This document shows, piece by piece, positions 8,677-17,009 of a stretch of DNA of 64,000 nucleotides (positions are counted from its first letter, which is position 1; every line of letters starts with the position of its first letter). The notes under the pieces are model-generated. The model saw nothing but the letters and a program-made list of their open reading frames with translations, did not search any database and was not told the origin of the DNA. A program made the translations under genes and the position numbers. The DNA comes from Rhodanobacter sp. LX-99 (GTDB lineage: Bacteria; Pseudomonadota; Gammaproteobacteria; Xanthomonadales; Rhodanobacteraceae): positions 1,922,001 through 1,986,000 of the forward strand of contig NZ_JAHFVL010000001.1 of the NCBI RefSeq assembly GCF_018599185.1, written 5' to 3'.

Positions 8677-9228
8677 ATGCCCCGTTTCCTTTCCGCCGTA
8701 TCGCACCGATACGCGCTCGCCCTGCTCTGCCTGTCGCTGCTGGCCGCGGCCGGCGGCATTTTCCGGTACAGCCGGGCGGCCGCGAACACCGCGCCGAACG
8801 ACGTCGCAGCGTCGTCCGCAGGATGGGCGGATGCGCCGGCCGATGATGCGCAAAGCGGCAGCGGCATCCTGCTCGGGCTGGCTCGCGATGCGATGCGCGA
8901 GGGTCGCCTGGTTGCGCCGGCCGGCAGCAACGCGTTCGAGTTCTACTTGAGCGTGCTGCAGCTGGATCCGGACAACAGGACGGCCAGCGAGGCCCTGCGC
9001 GAATCCTTCCCGCGCGCCGCGGACGAGATCGAGCGCACCATCAACCGCAGGGAGCTGGAGGAGGCGCGGCGCGAGATCGACCTGCTGCGCGAATTCGACC
9101 GCGACAACTTCACGCTGGCCCTGCTCGGCGGCAAGCTTTCCGCCGCGCGCAACATCGTGATGCGGCAGCACGAGGCCGAAGCCGAACGCATCCGCCAGGC
9201 GAACGCCGCGCGCGGCGCGGCGATGTGA
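8677..9228 (+). CDS. Membrane-anchored protein resembling the N-terminal region of some Xanthomonad TonB proteins
   Basis: 183 residues: one N-terminal membrane anchor (about residues 10-27), a linker of low complexity, and a helical domain around NAFEFYLSVLQLDPDNRTAS and IERTINRRELEEARREI. This helical, TPR-like sequence resembles the region that precedes the TonB_C domain in some Xanthomonadales energy transducers. The TonB C-terminal domain itself is absent here. The ATG at 8677 has only a weak AGGTG in front. Function unknown; the TonB resemblance is from memory and unverified. Confidence 0.65.
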   Translation: MPRFLSAVSHRYALALLCLSLLAAAGGIFRYSRAAANTAPNDVAASSAGWADAPADDAQSGSGILLGLARDAMREGRLVAPAGSNAFEFYLSVLQLDPDNRTASEALRESFPRAADEIERTINRRELEEARREIDLLREFDRDNFTLALLGGKLSAARNIVMRQHEAEAERIRQANAARGAAM

Positions 9229-9241
9229 TCCCACGCCAGGG

Positions 9242-9571
9242 TCAGCGCAGCAGCGGCTCGACTTTCTTCAGCAACAGCGCAACCAGTTCCGGCTGCATGA
9301 ACGTGTAGTCGTCGGGGATGTCCAGGCAAACCACCCGCTTGCCCTTGAGCCGCGTGCGGTGGCGTGCCTGCAACCGGCGGCGGTGGCTGGATTCCATCAC
9401 CACGATCAGTTCGGCCCAGTCCAGCTGCTCGGCCGTCAGTGCCGTCTCTGCATCGTCGGCCAAGCCAGCCGAGTCGACTTCAAGGTTCGGCCAGGTGCCG
9501 AATACCTGCTCCGCCGTGGGACTGCGCAGGCGGTTGCGGCTGCACAGGAACAGCACGCGTCGCGGTGCCAT
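9242..9571 (-). CDS. Small low-molecular-weight phosphotyrosine phosphatase-like protein
   Basis: 109 residues with an N-terminal P-loop C10-S-R-N-R-L-R16-S, the C-x5-R signature of low molecular weight protein tyrosine phosphatases. The C-terminus is shorter than the usual 150-residue enzymes. The general acid Asp in the usual DPY or DPF motif is not clear; DIPDDYTF near residue 84-91 may take its place. Substrate unknown. Its ATG overlaps the stop codon of the upstream gamma-carbonic anhydrase gene by one base (TGATG), so the pair is an operon. Confidence 0.75.
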   Translation of the reverse strand: MAPRRVLFLCSRNRLRSPTAEQVFGTWPNLEVDSAGLADDAETALTAEQLDWAELIVVMESSHRRRLQARHRTRLKGKRVVCLDIPDDYTFMQPELVALLLKKVEPLLR

Positions 9572-10104
9572 CAGGCGGATGCCAGATACTCGTCTTTCAG
9601 GCGCACGTAGTGGTCGGCGGAGTAGTGCAGGTGCTCGATCTGGCGGTCGCTGAGCAGGCGCACGAACTTCGCCGGGTTGCCCAGCCACAGTTCGCGCTCG
9701 CCGACCACCTTGCCCGGCGGGATCAGCGCGCCGGCGCCGACGAAGCCGTACTTGTGCACCACCGCGCCGTCCAGCACGCTGGCGTGCATGCCGATCAGGC
9801 AGTAGTCGCCGATCGTGCAGGCGTGCACCACGGCGGCGTGGCCGATGGTGACGCCCTCGCCGATCAGGCATGGGAAGCCCGGACCGTACGGGCCGGCGTG
9901 GGCGACGTGCACGATGCTGCCGTCCTGGATGCTGGTTCTCGCGCCGACGCGGATGTGGTTGACGTCGCCGCGCAGCACCGCGCCCGGCCATATCGAGACG
10001 TCGTCGCCCAGCACCACGTCGCCGATCACGCTGGCGGCGGGGTCGACGTAGACGCGCTGGCCGAGGGTGGGCGCGATGCCCTTGAAGCTGCGCAGGGGGT
10101 TCAT
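9571..10104 (-). CDS. Gamma-carbonic anhydrase family protein (YrdA-like)
   Basis: 177-residue left-handed beta-helix protein built from hexapeptide repeats (for example IGDVVL, IGEGVT). The three metal-binding histidines of gamma-carbonic anhydrases are in place: H66, H89 and H94. The C-terminal helix (DRQIEHLHYSADHYV) caps the trimer. Family members in bacteria are often inactive or of unknown activity, so carbonic anhydrase function is not assured. First gene of a two-gene operon with the phosphatase-like gene. Confidence 0.9.
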   Translation of the reverse strand: MNPLRSFKGIAPTLGQRVYVDPAASVIGDVVLGDDVSIWPGAVLRGDVNHIRVGARTSIQDGSIVHVAHAGPYGPGFPCLIGEGVTIGHAAVVHACTIGDYCLIGMHASVLDGAVVHKYGFVGAGALIPPGKVVGERELWLGNPAKFVRLLSDRQIEHLHYSADHYVRLKDEYLASA

Positions 10105-10198
10105 ACGGGCATTCTAGCGGCGCGGCCGGGCCGTCACATCGTCATGCTTGATTTCGCCTTGCGCGATCGCCACGCTGATGGCCTGAAAAGGAGCGTTC

Positions 10199-12241
10199 AT
10201 GAGTCACGACAACCCGCTGCTGGCCGACGACACCCTGCCGGCGTTCTCGCAGATCCTTCCTGAGCACGTTGCACCGGCGATCGACACGATCCTGGCCGAC
10301 TACCGCGCCGGCATCGACGCGCTGGTCGCACCCGGCGCACCACGCGATTTCGCCACGGTGATGCTGACCCAGGAGCGGCTGGAGCAGCGCTTGGCGCGGG
10401 CCTGGGCGCCGGTGTCGCACCTGCATTCGGTGGCCGACGGCGAAGCCTTGCGCGCGGCGTATGGACCGGCCGAGGAGAAGCTCACCGAGCACGCGATCGA
10501 GCTGGGCCAGAACCGCGACCTGTACGCCGCGGTGCAGGCGCTGGCGGACGCGCCCGACTTCCCCACGCTGCCGCGCCCCGAACGCGCGCTGGTCGAGCAT
10601 GCGCTGCGCGACTTCCGGCTGTCCGGCGTGGCGCTGGACGAGCCGGCGCGTTCGCGCTTCCGCGAGATCGGGGTGGAATTGTCGAAACTCTCCACCGAAT
10701 TCTCCAATGCGGTGCTCGACGCCAGCGAGGCGTGGCACGAGCACGTCACCGACGAACGCGACCTCGCCGGCATCCCGGACTCCGGCCGCGCGGTGCTGCG
10801 CCAGTACGCTGCGGACCAGGGTCTGGACGGCTATCTGGTCACCCTGAAGCAACCCAGCGTGCAGGCGGTGCTGACCTACGCCGACAATCGCGGCCTGCGC
10901 GAGCGGGTGTACTGGGCCTACCAGACGCGCGCCTCCGACCAGGGTCCGAACGCGGGCAAGTTCGACAACAGCGCGCGCATCGAGCGGATCATGGCGCTGC
11001 GCCACGAGGCGGCGCAGCTGCTCGGCTTCGCCAACGCGGCGGAGGAATCGCTGGCGACCAAGATGGCCGCCTCGCCGACCGAAGTGATGGAATTCCTGCA
11101 CGACCTGGCCGCGCGCGCGAAGCCGGTGGCGCAGCGCGAGCTGGCCGGGCTGCGCGAGTTCGCCCATGCCGAGCTGAAGCTCGACAACCTCGAGCCGTGG
11201 GACGTCGCCTATGCGTCGGAGAAACTGCGCCAGCGCGAATACGCGCTGGACGAGGAACAGCTGAAGCCGTACTTCCCGCTGCCGGCGGTGATCGACGGCC
11301 TGTTCGGTCTCACCACGCAGCTGTACGGCATCACCCTCGCCCCGCGCGACGGCGTCGACGTGTGGCATCCGCAGGTGCGCTACTACGACGTGCGCGACGC
11401 CGACGGCCGCGTGTTCGCCGGCGCCTATGTCGACCTGTACGCGCGCAACGGCAAGCGCGGCGGCGCGTGGATGGACGTCTGCCGCGCCCGCTTCGACGAC
11501 GGCGGGCAACGGCAGTTGCCGGTGGCCTTCCTTACCTGCAACTTCGCGCCGCCCACCGAAGGCAAGCCGGCCCTGCTTACCCACGACGACGTGCTGACCT
11601 TGTTCCACGAATTCGGCCACGGCCTGCATCACCTGCTTACCGAGATCGCGCTGCCCTCGATCGGCGGCATCGACGGCGTCGAGTGGGACGCGGTGGAACT
11701 GCCCAGTCAGTTCATGGAGAACTTCGGCTGGAATCGCGAAGCGCTGGATCTGTTTGCCCGGCACTGGCAGACCGGCGAGCGGCTGCCGGACGGGTTGTTC
11801 GAACGCATGCTGGCCGCGCGGCATTTCCACGCCGGCCTGTTCCTGGTGCGCCAGCTGGAATTCGCCCTGTTCGATTTCCTGCTGCACCTGGAGTACGACC
11901 CGGCGCAGGGCGCCCGCCCGCTGGCGGTGCTGGAACAGGTACGCAAGCAGGTCGCCGTGATGCATCCGCCGGCGTGGCAGCGCTTCCCGCACGGCTTCAG
12001 CCACATCTTCGCCGGCGGTTACGCGGCCGGTTACTACAGCTACCTGTGGGCCGAGCTGCTCAGCGCCGACGCGTTCGGCGAGTTCGAGGAACATGGTGTG
12101 ATCGATCGCGCCACCGGCGAGCGCTTCCGCCGCGAGTTCCTCGCGGTCGGCGCCAGCCGCCCGGCACTGGAAAGCTTCGTCGCCTTCCGTGGCCGCAAGC
12201 CGGATCCGGAGGCGCTGCTGCGCAGCCACGGGCTGGCCTGA
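10199..12241 (+). CDS. prlC: Oligopeptidase A (M3 zinc metallopeptidase)
   Basis: Cytoplasmic zinc peptidase that degrades signal-peptide fragments and other short peptides. It has 680 residues, the normal length for PrlC/OpdA. The metal site HEFGH lies at 470-474, inside LFHEFGHGLHHLL; the third ligand is the Glu in GVEWDAVELPSQ. An AAAAGGAG ribosome binding site ends 5 bp before the ATG. In E. coli the gene lies next to a methyltransferase gene; here it stands alone between the gamma-carbonic anhydrase and cold-shock genes. Confidence 0.95.
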   Translation: MSHDNPLLADDTLPAFSQILPEHVAPAIDTILADYRAGIDALVAPGAPRDFATVMLTQERLEQRLARAWAPVSHLHSVADGEALRAAYGPAEEKLTEHAIELGQNRDLYAAVQALADAPDFPTLPRPERALVEHALRDFRLSGVALDEPARSRFREIGVELSKLSTEFSNAVLDASEAWHEHVTDERDLAGIPDSGRAVLRQYAADQGLDGYLVTLKQPSVQAVLTYADNRGLRERVYWAYQTRASDQGPNAGKFDNSARIERIMALRHEAAQLLGFANAAEESLATKMAASPTEVMEFLHDLAARAKPVAQRELAGLREFAHAELKLDNLEPWDVAYASEKLRQREYALDEEQLKPYFPLPAVIDGLFGLTTQLYGITLAPRDGVDVWHPQVRYYDVRDADGRVFAGAYVDLYARNGKRGGAWMDVCRARFDDGGQRQLPVAFLTCNFAPPTEGKPALLTHDDVLTLFHEFGHGLHHLLTEIALPSIGGIDGVEWDAVELPSQFMENFGWNREALDLFARHWQTGERLPDGLFERMLAARHFHAGLFLVRQLEFALFDFLLHLEYDPAQGARPLAVLEQVRKQVAVMHPPAWQRFPHGFSHIFAGGYAAGYYSYLWAELLSADAFGEFEEHGVIDRATGERFRREFLAVGASRPALESFVAFRGRKPDPEALLRSHGLA

Positions 12242-12292
12242 TCGCAGCGGGTCAGGCGGTGCCCGAGCCTGGGCACCATCAGGCTGCAGACG

Positions 12293-12320
12293 AAAAAAAG
12301 CCCGCCGAAGCGGGCTTTTC
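12293..12320. terminator. Bidirectional terminator between prlC and the cold-shock gene
   Basis: The stem AGCCCGC-CGAA-GCGGGCT has A-runs on the left and T-runs on the right. Seen from the minus strand it is a GC stem followed by seven T, ideal for the cold-shock gene. It can also serve prlC, which ends 52 bp to the left. Confidence 0.85.
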
Positions 12321-12344
12321 AGATTCGCTCAAATCCCGAAGGAC

Positions 12345-12554
12345 TCAGGCAACCTGGACTTCCTCAGCCTGCAGGCCCTTCTGGCCCTTGGTGACGACGA
12401 ACGTGACGCGCTGGCCTTCCTGCAGGGACTTGAAGCCCGTGCCCTGGATCGCGCGGAAATGCACGAACAGGTCGTCACCGCTTTCCGGGGTGATGAAGCC
12501 AAAACCTTTGGCGTCGTTGAACCACTTGACTGTACCGCTCTGACGATCCGACAT
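12345..12554 (-). CDS. Cold-shock domain protein (CspA family)
   Basis: 69-residue single-strand nucleic acid chaperone. The RNP1 motif KGFGFI and RNP2 motif LFVHF are intact, and the N-terminus [13 protein letters not shown] is typical. It could be a cold-induced or a constitutive member; sequence does not decide. The 323-bp gap upstream leaves room for the long structured 5' leader common to cold-shock genes. A strong terminator follows the gene. Confidence 0.93.
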   Translation of the reverse strand: MSDRQSGTVKWFNDAKGFGFITPESGDDLFVHFRAIQGTGFKSLQEGQRVTFVVTKGQKGLQAEEVQVA

Positions 12555-12877
12555 GTAACATTACCTTTGAAGCATGGATGGTTTGCGGCTCGGAGCGAAG
12601 CGCACTTGACCGCAATAGAAGCAGGAAATCGGAGTTACCTCGGACTCTTGCTCGACCAGCATACACTGGAATACCGGGTTTCGGTGGGTTTTTTGCGCAA
12701 ACTTCCGTGAGCCGGCCTGCCGGATCGGCCAAAAGTCCCTGTTTCCCGGCCTGAACCGCGGCCCGGCACCATTCCGGCTGGCAGCGCGGCGGCAGGTCCA
12801 CGGTAGTGAGGCCTGCCGGGTCCAGTGGCTTTCCGGTCCACGGCAACCCCTGCCGGCGCTTCCCTTACAATGCCGCG
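12555..12877. other. Gap holding the cold-shock leader and the xthA promoter region
   Basis: No gene of either strand is convincing here. The left part should contain the cold-shock gene's leader and promoter on the minus strand; a TATGCT hexamer near 12658-12663 on that strand is a weak -10 candidate. The right part should hold the xthA promoter. No ribosome binding site stands close to the xthA start. Confidence 0.4.
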
Positions 12878-13657
12878 ATGAAGATCGCCTCGTGGAACGT
12901 CAATTCGCTGAAGGTGCGCCTGCCGCACCTGACCCAGTGGCTGGCCGACGCGCAGCCGGACGTGGTGGCGCTGCAGGAAACCAAGCTCGAAGACGCAAAG
13001 TTCCCGGTCGATGAGCTGGCCGCGGCGGGCTACCGCGCGGTGTATTCGGGCCAGAAGACCTACAACGGCGTGGCCATCCTGGCCCGTGCCGACGTCCATG
13101 ACGGTTTCGGCGACATCGTCACCGACATCCCCGGCCTCGCCGATCCGCAGCGGCGGATCCTCGCTGCCACCATCGGCAACCTGCGCGTGGTTGACCTGTA
13201 CGTGGTCAACGGCAAGGCGGTCGGCGACGAGAAGTACGCGTACAAGCTGGACTGGCTGGCCAGGGTGCGCGAATTCCTGGCACGCGAACAGGAGCGCCAC
13301 CCCAACCTGGTCGTGCTGGGCGACTTCAACATCTGCCCGGACGATCGCGACGTCTACGATCCGGTCGCCTGGGGCGAGGACATCCTGTGCTCGCCGCCGG
13401 AACGCGCCGGACTCAAGGCGATCACCGACCTCGGCCTGCACGACAGCTTCCGGCTGTTCCAGCCGGAGGCCGGACACTACAGCTGGTGGGACTACCGGCA
13501 GGCCGCGTTCCGTCGCAACATGGGCCTGCGCATCGACCTGATCCTGATCGGCGAAGCATTGAAATCCGCCGCCACGGCGGCGGCAATCGACCGCGAACCG
13601 CGTCGCTGGGAACGCCCTTCCGACCATGCGCCGGTGACGCTGGAACTGGATATCTGA
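12878..13657 (+). CDS. xthA: Exodeoxyribonuclease III
   Basis: AP endonuclease and 3'-5' exonuclease of base excision repair. 259 residues of the exonuclease-endonuclease-phosphatase fold. Visible active-site elements are N7 in SWNVNS, E34 in LQETKL, the GDFNI motif, and the C-terminal SDHAPV with the catalytic His. The start MKIASWNVNS is the classic N-terminus. The UPF0149 gene follows 4 bp after the stop, so the two are probably co-transcribed. Confidence 0.96.
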   Translation: MKIASWNVNSLKVRLPHLTQWLADAQPDVVALQETKLEDAKFPVDELAAAGYRAVYSGQKTYNGVAILARADVHDGFGDIVTDIPGLADPQRRILAATIGNLRVVDLYVVNGKAVGDEKYAYKLDWLARVREFLAREQERHPNLVVLGDFNICPDDRDVYDPVAWGEDILCSPPERAGLKAITDLGLHDSFRLFQPEAGHYSWWDYRQAAFRRNMGLRIDLILIGEALKSAATAAAIDREPRRWERPSDHAPVTLELDI

Positions 13658-13661
13658 AGTA

Positions 13662-14339
13662 ATGACCGCAAAAACCGAATGGCCCAGCTCGCTGGACGAC
13701 AACGAACTGGACGAGCTGGACCGCTACCTGCGTGCGCACACCGGCGAAGGCGACCTGCTGCTGGACGGCGTGCACGGCCTGCTCAGCGCGCTGGCGGTCG
13801 GCCCGCTGCTGGTGCTGCCGGACGAATGGCTGCCCGAAGTGCTGCACGAACCGTTCGCCGACGAGGACGAAGGCAACCGCGTGCTGGCGCTGCTGGCCAA
13901 GCTCAACGATTCGATCGTCGCCGAGCTCGAGGTCGACGCCTACGAGCCGATCCTCGGCGAAGTCGAGATGGAAGGCGGCCCGATGCTGTCCGCCGCCGGC
14001 TGGTGCGAAGGCTTCAGCCGCGGCATCGACCTGCGCGCCGGGCTGTGGGAAGGCCGCCTGGCCGAGGACCCGCAGCTGATGGAGCTGCTCGGCCCGGTGA
14101 TGGCGCTGGCGGTGGACGAAGGCATCCTCAGCGCGGACACCGAATTCGAGAAGCTCAGCGACGACGAATACGACGAGTGCCTGGCGCAGGTGCCGGCGGT
14201 GCTCGGCGCGGTGAACCAGTATTGGCAGGCCAAGCCCGCCACCGAGGCCGAAGTCGAAGCGATGGTGCGTCAGCAGCAGCCCGACACCGGCGACGACGGC
14301 AACCCGCCGCGCCAGCGCAGCGGACACTGGGTGCATTGA
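13662..14339 (+). CDS. UPF0149 family protein (YecA/YgfB-like)
   Basis: 225-residue acidic, all-helical protein of the UPF0149 family, with the family-typical LDGVHGLLSAL and AGWCEGFSRGI segments. It lacks a C-terminal SEC-C zinc motif, unlike YecA itself; the C-terminus is a polar tail rich in Gln and Pro. Function unknown. It follows xthA by 4 bp. Confidence 0.88.
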   Translation: MTAKTEWPSSLDDNELDELDRYLRAHTGEGDLLLDGVHGLLSALAVGPLLVLPDEWLPEVLHEPFADEDEGNRVLALLAKLNDSIVAELEVDAYEPILGEVEMEGGPMLSAAGWCEGFSRGIDLRAGLWEGRLAEDPQLMELLGPVMALAVDEGILSADTEFEKLSDDEYDECLAQVPAVLGAVNQYWQAKPATEAEVEAMVRQQQPDTGDDGNPPRQRSGHWVH

Positions 14340-14450
14340 GGCAAAGGCCAGCGTTGCGCCGTTGAAACAATCCGTTCCTGCCCGGGTGCTTGGATAAGCG
14401 GGCGAACAGGGCCATCTTGGCTGCCAGTCACCTCTTATCCGGAGTACGCC

Positions 14451-15284
14451 ATGAGCGATCGCCACATCACCCGCCGCATCCGCGGCATGGACACGTCCGA
14501 CGGCGCCGGCGTGAAGCTGAAGCGCGTGATCGGCCAGCCCGGGCTGGACATGCTCGACCCGTTCCTGCTGCTGGACGAGTTCCGCTCCGACAGCGCCGGC
14601 GACTACATCGCCGGCTTCCCGGAGCATCCGCATCGCGGCTTCGAGACGGTCACCTACATGCTGGCCGGGCACATGCAGCACCAGGACAACCACGGCAACC
14701 GCGGCGACCTCACGCCGGGCAGCGTGCAGTGGATGACCGCCGGCCGCGGCATCCTGCATTCGGAAATGCCGCAGCAGGAAAACGGCCTGATGTGGGGCTT
14801 CCAGCTGTGGGTGAACCTGCCGGCGGCCGACAAGATGACCGCGCCGCGCTACCAGGACATCGGCCCCGAGCGGATTCCGGTGGTGCAGCCGGCCGCAGGC
14901 GTCGAGGTGAAGGTGATCGCCGGCGAACTGGCCGGCGCCACCGGCCCGGTCGAGGGCATCGTCACCGCACCGGTGTATCTGGACATCGCCCTGCAGCCGG
15001 GTGCGCAGTTCACGCTGGATCTTCCCGCCGGGCATCACGGCTTCGCCTACGTGTTCGACGGCGAGTCGGCCCTGGTCGGCGGCGAGCAGCTGCAGCGCAG
15101 CGAGCTGGGCGTGCTGTCCGAAGGCGAACAGTTGCAGCTGGCCGGCGGCGACAAGCCCTCGCGCCTGCTGGTGGTCGCCGGTAAGCCGCTGAACGAAAGC
15201 GTGGCGCGCTACGGGCCGTTCGTGATGAACACGCCCGAGCAGATCCACGAAGCGATCGCCGACTTCCGCGCCGGCAAGTTCTAA
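14451..15284 (+). CDS. Pirin family protein
   Basis: 277-residue bicupin. The N-terminal cupin contains HPHRGFETVTYMLAG and later GRGILHSEMP; the His residues and a Glu are the iron ligands of pirins. Some members act as quercetin 2,3-dioxygenases, others as redox-sensing regulators, and the sequence does not separate these. A GGAG ribosome binding site precedes the ATG by 7 bp. Convergent with the permease genes that follow. Confidence 0.93.
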   Translation: MSDRHITRRIRGMDTSDGAGVKLKRVIGQPGLDMLDPFLLLDEFRSDSAGDYIAGFPEHPHRGFETVTYMLAGHMQHQDNHGNRGDLTPGSVQWMTAGRGILHSEMPQQENGLMWGFQLWVNLPAADKMTAPRYQDIGPERIPVVQPAAGVEVKVIAGELAGATGPVEGIVTAPVYLDIALQPGAQFTLDLPAGHHGFAYVFDGESALVGGEQLQRSELGVLSEGEQLQLAGGDKPSRLLVVAGKPLNESVARYGPFVMNTPEQIHEAIADFRAGKF

Positions 15285-15297
15285 TCATGGAAGCCGC

Positions 15298-16119
15298 TCA
15301 GCCCTTCACGCTGCCCAGCAGCAGTCCCTGCAGGTAGTAGCGCTGCAGCGACAGGAACAGCAGCAGCACCGGCAGCACGGTGACCACCGAGCCGGCCATC
15401 ATCAGTTCGCTGTCCTGCGCGTGCTCGCGCGCCAGCGAGGCCAGCCCGATCGGCAAGGTGTAGTGCTCCTGCCCGGTCAGCACGATCAGCGGCCACATGA
15501 AGTCGTTCCAGGCGGCGAGGAAGCTGAAGATCGCCAGCGTCACGATGATCGGCTTCAGCAGCGGCAGCACGATCTGCGCGAAGATGCGCCACTCGCCGGC
15601 GCCGTCGATGCGTGCGGCCTCCAGCAGTTCGTCGGGGATGCCGCGCGCGTACTGGCGCACCAGGAAGATGCCGAACACGGTGGCCAGCGCCGGCGCGACC
15701 ACGCCGGCGTAGCTGTTGACCAGACCCATGTACTTCAGCAGCAGGAACAGCGGCAGCATCGCCACCTGGGCGGGGATCACCAGCGCGCCGAGCAGCGCCT
15801 GGAACAGCCGCTCGCGGCCGGCGAAGCGCAGCTTGGCGAAGGCGTAGCCGGCCATCAGGTTGAACACCAGCGACAGCGCGGTGATCGCGCCGGCCACCAG
15901 CACGCTGTTGAGCAGGTAGCGGCCCATGCCGGCGCGCACGAACAGCTCGCGGTAATTCGCCCAGCTCGGGTGCTTCGGCAGCAGCGGCGGCGGCAGCGCG
16001 CTGGCCTCGCCCGGCGCCATGAACGACACCGACAACATCCACAGCAGCGGGAACAGCGCGACCAGCGTGCCGCCGATCAGCAGGCCGTTGATGATCGCCT
16101 TCATCAGCCGCGGGCTCAT
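15298..16119 (-). CDS. Sugar ABC transporter permease (MalG-type)
   Basis: 273-residue inner-membrane permease with six predicted helices. The EAA loop that docks the ATPase is visible as EAARIDGAGEWRIFAQIVLPLLKP. It is the last gene of the lacI-to-permease operon, and its start overlaps the stop of the MalF-type permease by 4 bp. No ATPase gene lies in this operon; the matching MalK/UgpC-type ATPase is at 33407-34498. Confidence 0.94.
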   Translation of the reverse strand: MSPRLMKAIINGLLIGGTLVALFPLLWMLSVSFMAPGEASALPPPLLPKHPSWANYRELFVRAGMGRYLLNSVLVAGAITALSLVFNLMAGYAFAKLRFAGRERLFQALLGALVIPAQVAMLPLFLLLKYMGLVNSYAGVVAPALATVFGIFLVRQYARGIPDELLEAARIDGAGEWRIFAQIVLPLLKPIIVTLAIFSFLAAWNDFMWPLIVLTGQEHYTLPIGLASLAREHAQDSELMMAGSVVTVLPVLLLFLSLQRYYLQGLLLGSVKG

Positions 16120-17009
16120 GCCGGCCCTCCATCAGGATGCTCGCCGCGCCGCGACAGCTTCACCATCAGCACGGTCACCGCGAACATGAGCAGGAACAGC
16201 AGGAACGCCACCGCCGAGGCGGAGCCCAGGTTCCACCACTTGAAGCCCTCGTCGTACATCAGGTACAGCACGCTCACCGTGCTCTGCAGCGGGCCGCCCT
16301 CGGTCATCACGTAGGGTTCGGCGAACAGCTGGAAGTAACCGGAGACGGTAAGAATCGCCACCATCAGCAGGGTCGGTTTCAGCATCGGCAGGGTGATGTG
16401 GCGGAACTGCCGCCAGCTTGATGCGCCATCGATGCGCGCGGCCTCGTACAGGTTCGGCGGAATCGCCTGCAGCCCGGCCAGGAAGATGATCATGTTGTAG
16501 CCGAAGTTCTTCCACACCGCGAACAGGATGATCGTCGGCATCGCCCAGCGCGGATCGCCCAGCCAGTCGATCGGGTGGATGCCGAGCAGGTCCAGCACGT
16601 AGTTCGCCATGCCGTACTTGGTGTTGAACAGGTAACGCCAGATCACCGCCACCGCCACCACCGTGGTCACCACCGGCGCGAACAGCGCGGTGCGGAACAG
16701 CGGCTTGCAGCGCGCCAGCGGCGAGTTGAGCAGCAGCGCCGCGCCGAGCGAAGCGCCCATCGACAACGGCACGCCCACCGCCACGAAATACACGGTGTGG
16801 CCCAGTGCGGACCAGAACAGCGGCCGGTGCAGCAGCTCCCAGTAATTGCCGAAGCCGACGAAGCGCAGGTTGCGGATGTCGGCCAGCGCGTAGAGGTCGT
16901 AGTCGGTGAGGCTGAGGATGAGTGCGGCCAGCACCGGCAGCAGGAAGAACACGCCCAGCACCACGAGTGCCGGGGCGAGGAACAGCCAGGCGCTGCGCGG
17001 CGAATTCAT
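16116..17009 (-). CDS. Sugar ABC transporter permease (MalF-type)
   Basis: 297 residues, six predicted helices. The EAA motif reads YEAARIDGASSWRQFRHITLP. It pairs with the MalG-type permease downstream to form the channel of a carbohydrate uptake (CUT1) transporter. The ATG at 17007-17009 overlaps the TGA of the binding-protein gene (ATGA), as does its own stop with the next permease, a sign of tight stoichiometric translation. Confidence 0.94.
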   Translation of the reverse strand: MNSPRSAWLFLAPALVVLGVFFLLPVLAALILSLTDYDLYALADIRNLRFVGFGNYWELLHRPLFWSALGHTVYFVAVGVPLSMGASLGAALLLNSPLARCKPLFRTALFAPVVTTVVAVAVIWRYLFNTKYGMANYVLDLLGIHPIDWLGDPRWAMPTIILFAVWKNFGYNMIIFLAGLQAIPPNLYEAARIDGASSWRQFRHITLPMLKPTLLMVAILTVSGYFQLFAEPYVMTEGGPLQSTVSVLYLMYDEGFKWWNLGSASAVAFLLFLLMFAVTVLMVKLSRRGEHPDGGPA

